From Arthrobacter cryoconiti (GTDB taxonomy: Bacteria; Actinomycetota; Actinomycetes; Actinomycetales; Micrococcaceae), in NCBI RefSeq assembly GCF_020905375.1, contig NZ_JAJJBU010000032.1, positions 1-64,000 on the forward strand: a stretch of 64,000 nucleotides of DNA, given 5' to 3'. The notes beneath the pieces were generated by a model. The model made no database searches, was not told the origin of the DNA, and saw nothing but the letters and a program-made list of their open reading frames with translations. Below, in pieces: positions 35,086-47,510 of the stretch. Position 1 is the stretch's first letter, and each line of letters opens with the position of its first letter. The position numbers and the translations under genes were made by a program.

Positions 35086-35825
35086 ACTGTGGTACCCCTG
35101 TTCAGAACGTCCAGACCAAAGGCGAGGGCGAGGTTGTTAGGTTTCAGAACCTCATGTGGATCTCCGTGCATCAGCACCCTGCGCATGAGCAAAACTGCCT
35201 CGTCCGCCAAGATGGGAACAGCGTGCAGATCGTGGGTAGAGACAAGGATCGTGGCACCGTCAGCAGAGAGTTCGCGCAATAAGGTGGTCATCGTTGCTTC
35301 CGAGCGTTTGTCGACCCCAGCAAATGGTTCATCCAGCAGGAGAACAGACGCACCTTGGGCAATTCCGCGTGCCACGAAGGCACGTTTTTTCTGCCCGCAG
35401 GAGAGCTGCCCGATCGCACGCGACGCGTAGTCAGTGAGCTCGACGCGTTCAAGCGCATGATCGACGGCGTCGTTGTCACTCTTCTTTGCGTGTCGTCTCA
35501 ATCCCATGTGGCCGAAGCGTCCCATCATGACGACGTCTCGCACCGACAGCGGGAAATCCCAGTCAATCTCCTCACTTTGCGGCACATACCCGATTGCACC
35601 ACTCTTGCGGGATTTTAGCGGGCTTGCCCCGTTAATGAGCACTGTTCCCGAATCTGGGCGAACCATACCCATAATCGCCTTAAAGAGGGTGGACTTCCCT
35701 GACCCGTTCATCCCCACAAGTGCGCAGACGCGGCCCGGATCCAGAGTGATGTTGGCGTGGTCCAGTGCCAATACTTCGCCGTAGTGGACCGTGACGTTGC
35801 GGACCTCTATGGACGGGACGCTCAT
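35082..35825 (-). CDS. Metal ABC transporter ATP-binding protein
   Basis: A 247-residue ABC ATPase. Walker A GMNGSGKS is at about 38-45, the Q-loop in YVPQSEEIDWDFPLSV, Walker B VLLLDEPFAG at about 161-170, and the switch His in VSTHDLHAV. The signature reads LSCGQKKR (about 141-148) rather than LSGGQ, so the second position after Ser is Cys. YVPQ..EIDWDFP is characteristic of Mn/Zn/Fe importers. It is placed between lipoprotein and permease with 4-bp overlaps. Confidence 0.93.
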   Translation of the reverse strand: MSVPSIEVRNVTVHYGEVLALDHANITLDPGRVCALVGMNGSGKSTLFKAIMGMVRPDSGTVLINGASPLKSRKSGAIGYVPQSEEIDWDFPLSVRDVVMMGRFGHMGLRRHAKKSDNDAVDHALERVELTDYASRAIGQLSCGQKKRAFVARGIAQGASVLLLDEPFAGVDKRSEATMTTLLRELSADGATILVSTHDLHAVPILADEAVLLMRRVLMHGDPHEVLKPNNLALAFGLDVLNRGTTV

Positions 35826-36763
35826 GAATTTTTCCCGGTGAGTGCCTTGATGATCACAGCTGAATCATGGCGGATCAGGTCCAGATAAGTCGGTACCGGA
35901 CCATTCGCTTCTGAGAGCGAGTCAACGTAGAGGGTGCCACCAAAGCTCGTGCCGGACGCTTCAACGACTTGGCGCATCGGTGCGTCAGAGATGGTGGATT
36001 CGCAGAATACAGCCGGCACTTTGTTGGCCTTGACATACTCGATCGCAGACACGATCTGCGCCGGCGTGGCCTGCTGTTCGGCATTAACAGCCCAGATGTA
36101 CTTCTCACTCAATCCTGCGTCGCGGGCTAGATAGGAGAAGGCGCCTTCACAGGTAACTAGTGCCCGCTGGTTCATTGGAAGCATTGCCAGCTCTTTGACA
36201 AGCTCATCCTGGATACTTTGGAGCTTCTGCTTGTACTCATCACCATTGGCCCTGTAGTCCCCCGCATGCTGTGGGTCTAAAGCGCTAAAAGCCGTGATCA
36301 TGTTTTCAACGTAGATCTGCACATTCAGGGGGCTCATCCACGCGTGTGGGTTCGGTTTACCAGCATATGCGTCCTCGGTGATGGAGAGTTCGTCAATGCC
36401 AGCACTGACCACAACATGCGGAACTTTCAACCCGTCCAAGAACTGACTAAACCACACTTCTAAGTTCAGCCCGTTATCAAGAATTAGGTCCGCCTTGCTG
36501 GCTTTTTTGATATCCCCCGGCGTTGGTTCGTAGCCATGGATCTCTGCCCCGACTTTCGTAATTGACTTAACTTCCAGATGCCCTCCCGCGACGTTCTCGG
36601 CCATGTCAGAAAGGACTGTGAACGTAGTCAACACCAGTGGGCGATCATCGCTGGCCGCGCTTTCGGCGTCGGCGTTGCCGCAAGCAGACAGCACGAACGT
36701 AAGCGCAGCAACGCATAGGAACGAGAGGGTGCGGCACGCGTGTGGAATCAACTGTCGGGGCAT
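35822..36763 (-). CDS. Metal ABC transporter substrate-binding lipoprotein (ZnuA/MntA type)
   Basis: A solute-binding protein of the cluster A-I metal group, about 313 residues from the ATG at 36763 (a GTG at 36787 keeps the frame open but lacks a ribosome site). The signal peptide ends in a lipobox LSAC (Cys about 28). Metal ligands are expected in GAEIHGYEPTPGDI, KPNPHAWMSP, the TCEGAFSYLARDAG segment, and DSLSEANGP. The spacing resembles Mn/Zn binders. No His-rich loop typical of ZnuA is seen, which favours Mn or Fe. First gene of the importer operon, divergent from nrdE-nrdF. Confidence 0.92.
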   Translation of the reverse strand: MPRQLIPHACRTLSFLCVAALTFVLSACGNADAESAASDDRPLVLTTFTVLSDMAENVAGGHLEVKSITKVGAEIHGYEPTPGDIKKASKADLILDNGLNLEVWFSQFLDGLKVPHVVVSAGIDELSITEDAYAGKPNPHAWMSPLNVQIYVENMITAFSALDPQHAGDYRANGDEYKQKLQSIQDELVKELAMLPMNQRALVTCEGAFSYLARDAGLSEKYIWAVNAEQQATPAQIVSAIEYVKANKVPAVFCESTISDAPMRQVVEASGTSFGGTLYVDSLSEANGPVPTYLDLIRHDSAVIIKALTGKNS

Positions 36764-36846
36764 TGGTCTTTGTTCTTTCTTTTGCACGGCGGCTCAAGAT
36801 TTGAGGGCCAGTCCTTTGGTCACTCGAATACCTTCATCATATTGTT

Positions 36847-36873
36847 CGTCTAGACGTAGTTGCAAATTACAAC
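36847..36873. promoter_or_regulatory. Candidate operator near the metal importer promoter
   Basis: A perfect palindrome CGTCTAGACG (36847-36856) is followed by GTTG CAAATTA CAAC (36859-36873). Both lie 84-110 bp upstream of the importer lipoprotein start. They could be regulator sites for the divergent importer and nrd units, for instance for the nearby DtxR-type protein, but they do not match a consensus I know well. Confidence 0.25.
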
Positions 36874-36904
36874 CGGACGTAGATAAGCTGTGATTGGTCA
36901 TGTA

Positions 36905-36920
36905 GTACTAGATGTGGTGT
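36905..36920 (+). promoter_or_regulatory. NrdR-box-like site 1
   Basis: GTACTAGATGTGGTGT matches the 16-bp NrdR-box pattern ACACWATATATWGTGT at 11 of 16 positions, including the conserved AC-WA core and GTGT end. It pairs with a second site whose centre is 32 bp away, the spacing known for NrdR promoters. Confidence 0.65.
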
Positions 36921-36936
36921 CTGAAGCAAGTTTGAA

Positions 36937-36952
36937 CCACAACATGTAGTCG
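36937..36952 (+). promoter_or_regulatory. NrdR-box-like site 2
   Basis: CCACAACATGTAGTCG matches the NrdR-box pattern at 11 of 16 positions. Its centre is 32 bp from that of site 1, about three helical turns. NrdR represses ribonucleotide reductase genes when dATP is abundant. The pair lies 32 bp before a strong ribosome site and about 275 bp before nrdE. Confidence 0.65.
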
Positions 36953-36983
36953 CGCTGAATTGTCGTCAACGAAGGAGGTCTCT

Positions 36984-37064
36984 ATGGTCGCGAAGGAAAC
37001 CACGGACTTCCCCGTGCCGTCACAACTGCAAGCAACACCACTTTCGGTGAGCATTATGCCCTAG
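36984..37064 (+). CDS. 26-codon ORF with strong ribosome site, possible relic leader
   Basis: An ATG at 36984 follows GAAGGAGG with a 5-nt spacer, the best ribosome site in this area. The frame ends after 26 codons (MVAKETTDFPVPSQLQ and so on). It resembles no known leader peptide. It runs over the nrdI remnant in another frame, so the ribosome site probably belonged to the lost first gene (nrdH or nrdI) of the operon. Translation may still take place, but no function is claimed. Confidence 0.3.
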   Translation: MVAKETTDFPVPSQLQATPLSVSIMP

Positions 37065-37226
37065 CCCGGCCATTACCTCCGCCAGGTGTTATGTTCCCCA
37101 GCTATATCGCTTAGAGCTTCTTGGCACCGACCGAGGTACCCTTCGCGGACGCGAAGACCTCGCGGATTTCGGGGAGCGCAACCCCATCGCCACAACACCC
37201 GCCGCCACACTATTGAAGGAGCCCTC

Positions 37227-37229
<3 letters not shown>
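36995..37229 (+). pseudogene. nrdI: nrdI remnant: 5'-truncated and frameshifted
   Basis: One frame reads [17 protein letters not shown] (about 37013-37066), matching the [12 protein letters not shown] block of the NrdI flavodoxin. After a one-base frameshift near 37070 the next frame reads [20 protein letters not shown] (37072 on), matching the NrdI C terminus (IS-KC-VP-LYRFELLGT), up to a stop at 37227-37229. The N-terminal half with the FMN-binding YFSS-S-NT loop is absent. NrdI supplies the oxidant for assembling the NrdF cofactor, so its loss here is important. nrdE starts at 37227, overlapping the remnant's stop, as in an intact nrdI-nrdE junction. Confidence 0.85.
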
Positions 37230-41379
<4,150 letters not shown>

Positions 41380-41429
41380 TAGATTTCCTTGAAGTCAGTG
41401 GAGCATATTGTCAGCGTGCAATAGCTCAC

Positions 41430-41444
41430 ATTTTGACACAAAAT
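41430..41444. promoter_or_regulatory. LysR-type inverted repeat
   Basis: ATTTTG-ACA-CAAAAT is a perfect interrupted palindrome containing the T-N11-A pattern of LysR sites. It lies 50 bp before the LysR start and 94 bp before the amidohydrolase start, the expected place for joint control of both. Confidence 0.6.
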
Positions 41445-41537
41445 CCCCTAGAGTTAGCATTCAGCGCTTTCGTGACTCTCTCCTATTTTTCCTGAATCAA
41501 CGATTCCTCAGGCGCACTAACACTCGAAGGATTAGTA

Positions 41538-43154
41538 ATGCTTGAACAAAGCCTGTTCGTTAACGGACACTTCCATACCAACGGTCGGGATCGTTCAACC
41601 CCTGCGGCCGTTCTGGTCCGCGGCGAGAAGATCGTGGCTATGGGCACAGCCGAAGAGTTGCGACAGCACACCACCGGGAAAATTGAGGTCATCGATCTTG
41701 GCGGTTCCACCGTCATCCCTGGCCTGACGGACGCCCACATTCACACCGCGAATTTGGCCAGGGAAATGGCCGCCGTTGACTTACGCGGCACCGCGAACGT
41801 AGAACAAGCCCTAGAAAAGATCCGTGACTTCGCAGCGGGCCTGACACCCGGTGCTTGGATTTTCGGTGGGCGCTGGGATTTCAATTCTTGGACGGTTCCC
41901 ATACAGCCCAACCGACAGGCTCTGGACGCTGTGACAAGCGGACACCCTGCAGCACTTCCCAGCGTGGACGGACACACGGTCTGGGCAAATACGGCAGCAC
42001 TTCGCGCGGTCGGAATTACGGCAAAGACCCCGGATCCGGTGGGCGGGGAAATACTACGCGATTCCTTTGGAGAGCCGACAGGAATACTGCGCGAAACCGC
42101 TCACGATGCCCTCTCAGCCATCATGCACAGTGCCTCCGCCGGAGATTTGCGTGGCCAACTCAAGAGTGCGCAGGAGTTCTTGCTCTCTGTCGGACTGACC
42201 GGTGTCCACGACTTCGATGGCGAGGAATGCCTGACTGCCTACAAGGACCTGCAAGCCTCCGACGAACTGAAACTGCGCGTCTACAAATCGATTCCTGCAG
42301 AGGCGCTCGAGCAGGCCATCAGCGAGGGCAGGACTACCGGCAGCGGAACTCCATGGCTTCGGACCGGGCCAGTGAAACTATTTTCCGACGGCGCACTGGG
42401 CTCGCACACCTGTCATGTCTCCGAGCCGTTCCCGGGAGAATCCGGAAATCTTGGCATCGAAGTTATGCCCTTCGACGACTTACTGCGCCTTGTCCGTCGC
42501 GCGGCCGGCGCCGGCATTGCTGTGGCCACCCATGCCATTGGCGACCGGGCTAATCACTTGGTACTCAACGCTTACGAGCACCTGTCCAACCATCCTCTTG
42601 AAGCGTCCAAACAGACACCTGGATCACGCCAACTCCGGCATCGCATTGAACACACTCAACATCTACTTCCAGAGGATGTCACCCGTCTGGCTCGGCTCGG
42701 CGTCATTCCTTCCATGCAACCCACGCATTGCACCAGCGACTACCCTCTTGTCTCCACCTTGTTGGCCGGACGCAACGTGGCTTCGTACGCATGGCGGTCG
42801 TTGACCGACGCCGGCGCGATCCTGGCTTTCGGCTCCGACGCTCCCGTGGAGGGACCCAATCCACTCCACGGCATCCATGCGGCGCTCACGCGGCAGGACA
42901 AAAACAACAAACCCGACGGTGGTTGGCAGCCCGCACAACGTCTAACACTTAGTGAGGCGATCGCCGGATTTACCAGCGGCGCCGCCCACGCCTCCGGAGA
43001 GGAAGCGATCAAGGGCCGAATAGAACCTGGAATGCTGGCTGATTTCACAGTCTTAGCGCAGGATCCCTTCAAGGTTTGCGAAAAAGACGTGCGCGACCTT
43101 CCCGTAGAAGCCACCGTGGTGGGAGGAAAAGTGCGGTATCGAAAAGATGCTTGA
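41538..43154 (+). CDS. Amidohydrolase family protein (YtcJ/NfdA-like)
   Basis: A 538-residue metal-dependent hydrolase of the amidohydrolase-3 type. GLTDAHIHT (H-x-H metal pair), DGHTVWANTAALRAVGI, a catalytic region around KLFSDGALGSHT, HAIGDRAN, RIEHTQ, and FGSDAPVEGPNPLHGI are visible. Related proteins hydrolyse N-substituted formamides or other cyclic or linear amides. It has no signal peptide. It begins a unit continued by a glutamine-type ABC importer, so it probably acts on an imported amide or amino-acid derivative. A LysR regulator is divergent from it. Confidence 0.88.
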   Translation: MLEQSLFVNGHFHTNGRDRSTPAAVLVRGEKIVAMGTAEELRQHTTGKIEVIDLGGSTVIPGLTDAHIHTANLAREMAAVDLRGTANVEQALEKIRDFAAGLTPGAWIFGGRWDFNSWTVPIQPNRQALDAVTSGHPAALPSVDGHTVWANTAALRAVGITAKTPDPVGGEILRDSFGEPTGILRETAHDALSAIMHSASAGDLRGQLKSAQEFLLSVGLTGVHDFDGEECLTAYKDLQASDELKLRVYKSIPAEALEQAISEGRTTGSGTPWLRTGPVKLFSDGALGSHTCHVSEPFPGESGNLGIEVMPFDDLLRLVRRAAGAGIAVATHAIGDRANHLVLNAYEHLSNHPLEASKQTPGSRQLRHRIEHTQHLLPEDVTRLARLGVIPSMQPTHCTSDYPLVSTLLAGRNVASYAWRSLTDAGAILAFGSDAPVEGPNPLHGIHAALTRQDKNNKPDGGWQPAQRLTLSEAIAGFTSGAAHASGEEAIKGRIEPGMLADFTVLAQDPFKVCEKDVRDLPVEATVVGGKVRYRKDA

Positions 43155-43230
43155 CACGTCCACCGAAGTCACCTGACGAACTTTAGAACTCACCATTTTT
43201 AGCGAACAAAACTACTGAAAGAGAAATACT

Positions 43231-44214
43231 ATGCACAGTTCATTGAACACCTCAACGAAGAGCGTGTCCCGCTGGGTATTGTCCTGCGTTGCCGTCAGCG
43301 CACTGCTCATGACCACTGCATGTGGCGGGCAATCCCTCTCAGGGAATAGCCAGTCTTCCGCGCCGGCAGATAGCGCATTTACCGCAACGCCGGCGCCAAC
43401 AGAAGATCTAGCCAAAACCGCCATCGACGCCATCAAAGCCGATCCAGCCCTGACCGCGATGCTTCCGGCGTCCATGAGGTCGAGCGGACTTCGCATGACA
43501 ACTTCCGAAGGCTACCCGCCCATGGAAATGTTCGCCACAGACGGCAGTACTCTCATCGGGGTAGACCCTTCACTTGGACGCGCAATTGCCAATAAACTCG
43601 GCGTCGCTATTTCCATCAAGAATGAAGATTTCAATGCCCAAATACCTGGTATTACGACCGGACGGTATGACATCATCATGTCTTCCATGACGGACAATCC
43701 GGAACGGAGAAAGACAGTTTCCTTCGTCGACTACGTCCAATCCGGGTCCGGTTGGGTGGTCAAGAAGGGCAATCCTGCCAAGCTAGGCGCTCCTGACACC
43801 GCGTGTGGGAAGACGATCGCCGTCATCGACAACGGATCTTCTCTTGCACTCGTGGAAGGATTCAATAAAGATTGCGTAGCGGCTGGGAAACCAGCAATCA
43901 ACATCCTCAAATTTGCCGGCGACCAAGAGGCGATCCTCCAAGTACGCAATGGTCGCGCAGACGCAGGCGTCAACGACTATCCGGTGGCAGCCTACCGTGC
44001 ACAAACATCTGATGGCGTCTTGGATGCCGCAGTTATCGATGGGCCCACCAGCCCTTGGGGTATCGCCATGAGTCAAAAGGACCCCAAAGTCGTTGAAGCC
44101 GTCCAAAAGGCTCTTCAGGCACTCATCACTGAGGGCAGCTACGGAAAAATTCTTGACGCGTGGAACGTACAGAAGATGGCTGTCACATCCGCCGTCGTCA
44201 ATGACGGCAAGTAG
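43231..44214 (+). CDS. Amino-acid ABC transporter substrate-binding lipoprotein
   Basis: A 327-residue family 3 solute-binding protein. The signal peptide ends in a lipobox (TTACGG, Cys about 32). A Ser/Pro/Ala linker follows. The binding domain shows YPPMEMFATDGSTLIGVDPSLGRAI, DIIMSSMTDNPERRKTVSFVDYVQSG, and DAGVNDYPVAAYRA. Ligand selectivity cannot be told; the family takes polar or basic amino acids or opine-like compounds. A GAAAGAG-like box precedes the ATG. It is followed 3 bp later by the permease gene. Confidence 0.92.
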   Translation: MHSSLNTSTKSVSRWVLSCVAVSALLMTTACGGQSLSGNSQSSAPADSAFTATPAPTEDLAKTAIDAIKADPALTAMLPASMRSSGLRMTTSEGYPPMEMFATDGSTLIGVDPSLGRAIANKLGVAISIKNEDFNAQIPGITTGRYDIIMSSMTDNPERRKTVSFVDYVQSGSGWVVKKGNPAKLGAPDTACGKTIAVIDNGSSLALVEGFNKDCVAAGKPAINILKFAGDQEAILQVRNGRADAGVNDYPVAAYRAQTSDGVLDAAVIDGPTSPWGIAMSQKDPKVVEAVQKALQALITEGSYGKILDAWNVQKMAVTSAVVNDGK

Positions 44215-44217
44215 CCA

Positions 44218-45216
44218 ATGCCCAAGCAACGCGTGTTACGTCCAGCCCAGTTGAAGGGCCCCGATGGAGCCCTCGCGCCGGTTGTCAAACTCAGACATTT
44301 GGATCAGTGGTTCGTCGGGGCACTGGCCCTCGCCGTCTTCGCCTGGCTTGCCTTCACATTGGCAACCAACCAAAATATCCGTTGGAGCGAGGTGGCCGGA
44401 TACCTGTTTTTCCCAAAAATCATCAGCGGTATCTGGGTCACTTTGATGATCTCTGTGGTGGCGACGGTATTGGGTTTGCTGCTCGGCATCCTCTTAGCTG
44501 TGATGCGGCTTGCCCATAACCCGGTTTTGAATTGGCTAGCCACTCTTTACATTTGGTTTTTCCGCGGGACACCGGTGCTCGTTCAGCTGATCTTCTGGTA
44601 CAACTTAGCGTTCCTGTTCCCGCATTTGGTAGTGAAGATTCCTTTCACCACGATTGGCTACATGTGGGACACCAACGACGTCATGACAGGCTTCACCTCG
44701 GCACTTCTCGGCCTTGGGCTAAACCTGGCGGCATATTTTGCCGAGACTGTTCGTGCCGGTATTCAAGCTGTTGACACCGGCCAATCAGAGGCGGCGCTCG
44801 CTCTGGGTATGACAAATGGCAAGCGCATGCGCAAGATTGTGCTTCCGCAGGCGTTGCGGATCATTATTCCGCCTACCGGCAACGAATTCATTTCCATGCT
44901 CAAGACCACATCGTTGGTCTACGTCGTGGCAGGAAATGACCTCATGACCAACGCATCCCAGATTTACAAGCAAAACAACTTAATCATGGAACTGCTGATC
45001 GTCGCCTCGATTTGGTACATGGTTATGACGGCCATAGCCACGTTCTTTCAATCCAAATTGGAGGCCAAATTCGGAGCGGACGCGGTCCGGCTTGTCCGGC
45101 GGCCCGGGTTCATTCAGCGGCTATTTTTGCGGGTAGGCAGCAATGCTGAATCCTCGGCACCGCAGCCGGCACATGTTCGCGAAGACGTTACCACCATGGG
45201 CAAGGAGATGTCATGA
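44218..45216 (+). CDS. Amino-acid ABC transporter permease
   Basis: A 332-residue His/Glu/Gln/Arg/opine-type permease. A polar N terminus is followed by about five or six helices. It has [37 protein letters not shown], and the EAA loop [29 protein letters not shown], which contacts the ATPase. The C-terminal tail is about 40 residues longer than usual. It overlaps the ATPase gene by 4 bp. The single permease is presumably a homodimer. Confidence 0.92.
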   Translation: MPKQRVLRPAQLKGPDGALAPVVKLRHLDQWFVGALALAVFAWLAFTLATNQNIRWSEVAGYLFFPKIISGIWVTLMISVVATVLGLLLGILLAVMRLAHNPVLNWLATLYIWFFRGTPVLVQLIFWYNLAFLFPHLVVKIPFTTIGYMWDTNDVMTGFTSALLGLGLNLAAYFAETVRAGIQAVDTGQSEAALALGMTNGKRMRKIVLPQALRIIIPPTGNEFISMLKTTSLVYVVAGNDLMTNASQIYKQNNLIMELLIVASIWYMVMTAIATFFQSKLEAKFGADAVRLVRRPGFIQRLFLRVGSNAESSAPQPAHVREDVTTMGKEMS

Positions 45217-45980
45217 GTTTGCCGCTTCACGTTCAGGCACAAGGGGTGACCAAATCCTTTGGATCACACCAAGTGCTAACCGGAGTTAATTTCACAGTGG
45301 CCCCTGGGGAGGTAAGTTGCATTATCGGGCCCTCCGGCTCGGGCAAATCTACCTTCCTTCGGTGCCTCAACGCTCTCGAGACGTACGACGCCGGCACCTT
45401 GGCAGTGAATGGCCAACAAGTCGGTTATGACTACAGGGATGGAAAATATTATGAATGGTCGAACAAACAATTCGCCGCGTTCAGGTCCAAACTGGGCATG
45501 GTCTTTCAGAGGTTCAACCTGTTCGGTCACCTCAGCGCAGAGGAAAACGTTGCGTGCGCACTGGTAGAAGTGCGTGGTATCAATAGGTCCGCCGCAAGAA
45601 CGCGTGCTTTAGAGGAGCTTCGCAAGGTCGGCTTAGCCAACCACAGCCATAAGCGCCCGCACCAACTCTCCGGGGGGCAACAGCAACGGGTGGCAATCGC
45701 GCGCGCACTAGCCATGGATCCAGAAGTCATGCTCTTCGATGAGCCCACGTCAGCACTTGATCCGGAGCTGGTTGATGAAGTCCTGGAGACGATGAAGCTA
45801 CTGGCACAGGAGGGCATGACGATGATTGTGGTGACGCACGAGATGGGATTTGCCCGGGAAGTGGGCGACACCGTGAACTTCTTCGACAACGGGGCGATCG
45901 TGGAATCGGGAAAGCCCAACGATGTTTTATCTAACCCACAGATGGATCGCACCAAGGCCTTTCTCGCTAAAGTTCTTTAG
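45213..45980 (+). CDS. Amino-acid ABC transporter ATP-binding protein (GlnQ/ArtP type)
   Basis: A 255-residue ATPase. Walker [10 protein letters not shown] is at about 39-47, Q-loop [12 protein letters not shown], signature [17 protein letters not shown], Walker [14 protein letters not shown], switch VVTHEMGFA. All are canonical for polar amino-acid importers. An insertion ([14 protein letters not shown]) after the first strand pair is typical of the Arg/opine branch. It is the last gene of the importer unit: a perfect hairpin follows at 45995-46020. Confidence 0.93.
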   Translation: MSLPLHVQAQGVTKSFGSHQVLTGVNFTVAPGEVSCIIGPSGSGKSTFLRCLNALETYDAGTLAVNGQQVGYDYRDGKYYEWSNKQFAAFRSKLGMVFQRFNLFGHLSAEENVACALVEVRGINRSAARTRALEELRKVGLANHSHKRPHQLSGGQQQRVAIARALAMDPEVMLFDEPTSALDPELVDEVLETMKLLAQEGMTMIVVTHEMGFAREVGDTVNFFDNGAIVESGKPNDVLSNPQMDRTKAFLAKVL

Positions 45981-45994
45981 CTCACAGAAATAAT

Positions 45995-46020
45995 GCGGGA
46001 GAGAGTAGTTTCTCTCCCGC
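45995..46020. terminator. Hairpin between importer genes and the arginine deiminase operon
   Basis: GCGGGAGAGA and its exact complement TCTCTCCCGC enclose the 6-nt loop GTAGTT. It begins 15 bp after the importer ATPase stop. There is no T-run after it, so it may act as a partial terminator or processing site separating the two transcription units. It also argues against a permease start at 45993. Confidence 0.7.
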
Positions 46021-46079
46021 AGCGCGAGGCAGGACCAAAGACCCTTCCCCGGGAGCTGGCCCCGCCGGATGATCAACGT

Positions 46080-47510
46080 ATGAACACTATTGCGAAGCCG
46101 GGCCCATCAGAAAAGTCTCCCGGCCAGCTGGGCCTCCCCGCCGCGTCTGCTTTGGTAATCGGCTCAGTCATAGGCACCGGTGTCTTCGGTATCCCCTCTG
46201 CCCTTGCCATGTTCGGCCCCATCAGCCTCGTTGCTTTTGTACTCGTGACCATTGGAGCGTTGGCACTCGCGATCGTCTTCGGGTGGCTTGCCCAAAGGAT
46301 TCCAGGATCCGGTGGCCCCTATCTCTATGCCCGCGACGCGTTCGGGGATTTCGCAGGATTCCTCACTGGCTGGTCGTATTGGGTTACTGCCTGGGTGGGC
46401 AACGCCGCTATCGTGGTCGCATTGACCGGCTATGTTGAAGTCTTTATCAATAAGGATCACAACATCGGTTGGTCCATCGTGATCGCTACCGTGGGCTTGT
46501 GGATCCCGGTGCTCATTAACGTGGTGGGCATCAGAACTTTAGGTGCGGCGCAGGCAATCTTCACGCTTCTAAAAATCGTGCCGCTGGTCTTCATCGCCAT
46601 TGTGGGCCTGTTCTTCCTCAAGGGAGCGAACTTTGGCGCATTCAACTCCTCTGGCACCAGTGGCTGGAGCGCAATTGCAGGGGCCGGAGCGATTGCGCTC
46701 TTCGCTTACCTCGGCATTGAGACAGCTTCAGTGGCAGCGGGTCGAGTCCGCAACCCCGAGAAGAACGTTCGCCGGGCCACCATTTGGGGCACTGTCGTCT
46801 GCGCCGTCATTTATGTGCTGGGGACGCTAGTGGTCTTTGGCACAGTCAATAATCAGGCGCTTCGGCTCTCAATCGCCCCCTTTAGTGATGCGGCAAATGC
46901 CATCTTCGGTGGAACCGTCGGCGGCCAGCTCATCGCTGCCGCGGCAATCATCTCCGGCCTCGGCGCTCTGGTTGGTTGGACCTTCATTGTCGGCGAAATG
47001 CCGTACGCTGCGGCCAAGGATGGAATGTTTCCACGCATTTTTGCCGGCGAGCGCCGCGGTCTGCCAATCTTTGGCATTCTCTCCTCCACGATCCTCGCCA
47101 CGCTGCTGACGGTTCTTGCCTATACAAGCTTCGCCAATGTATTCACCACGGTGCTGCTACTGACGGTGTTTACCGCTGTGATCCCCTACATGCTCTCCGC
47201 TGGCGCGCAAGTGTTCTGGTTACTCTCGCACCGTCGCGAAACTTCCTGGGCGCACTTCGCCAAGGACGTCACCATCGCAAGTGTTGCCCTAGCCTTCACA
47301 TTTTGGGCACTGGCTGGAAGCGGAGCCCAAGCTGCCTACTACGGAGTCTTCTGCTTTCTTCTCGGTGTGCCCCTGTACATCTGGTTGCGGGTATCGACCC
47401 CGCACGACGGCGAAAAGCCCCCGCTCGGCCCTGTGGCCGACAGCGCCACCATTGCCCAACCTTTGACCACTTCTCCCCCGTCTACCCTTGAAATTGGAGT
47501 CTTCCCATGA
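46080..47510 (+). CDS. APC-family arginine/ornithine antiporter-like permease
   Basis: A 476-residue APC-superfamily transporter with about twelve helices. The substrate motif is in [18 protein letters not shown] (helix 1, GTG type of basic amino-acid antiporters). [27 protein letters not shown] in helix 6 and the loop after it are typical. It lies directly before arcA, arcB and arcC with an ATGA overlap, so arginine in / ornithine out exchange is very likely, as for ArcD. The frame is open from 45993, but that would translate the hairpin; the ATG at 46080 is preferred, though its ribosome site is weak. Confidence 0.85.
   Translation: MNTIAKPGPSEKSPGQLGLPAASALVIGSVIGTGVFGIPSALAMFGPISLVAFVLVTIGALALAIVFGWLAQRIPGSGGPYLYARDAFGDFAGFLTGWSYWVTAWVGNAAIVVALTGYVEVFINKDHNIGWSIVIATVGLWIPVLINVVGIRTLGAAQAIFTLLKIVPLVFIAIVGLFFLKGANFGAFNSSGTSGWSAIAGAGAIALFAYLGIETASVAAGRVRNPEKNVRRATIWGTVVCAVIYVLGTLVVFGTVNNQALRLSIAPFSDAANAIFGGTVGGQLIAAAAIISGLGALVGWTFIVGEMPYAAAKDGMFPRIFAGERRGLPIFGILSSTILATLLTVLAYTSFANVFTTVLLLTVFTAVIPYMLSAGAQVFWLLSHRRETSWAHFAKDVTIASVALAFTFWALAGSGAQAAYYGVFCFLLGVPLYIWLRVSTPHDGEKPPLGPVADSATIAQPLTTSPPSTLEIGVFP

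Noticed and set aside
37086-37226. Upstream extension of nrdE from 37086
   Set aside because: The extension translates the nrdI remnant in the wrong frame; ATG at 37227 has a strong ribosome site and the family start.
45993-46079. Upstream start of the arginine/ornithine antiporter at 45993
   Set aside because: It lacks a ribosome site and would translate the hairpin at 45995-46020.
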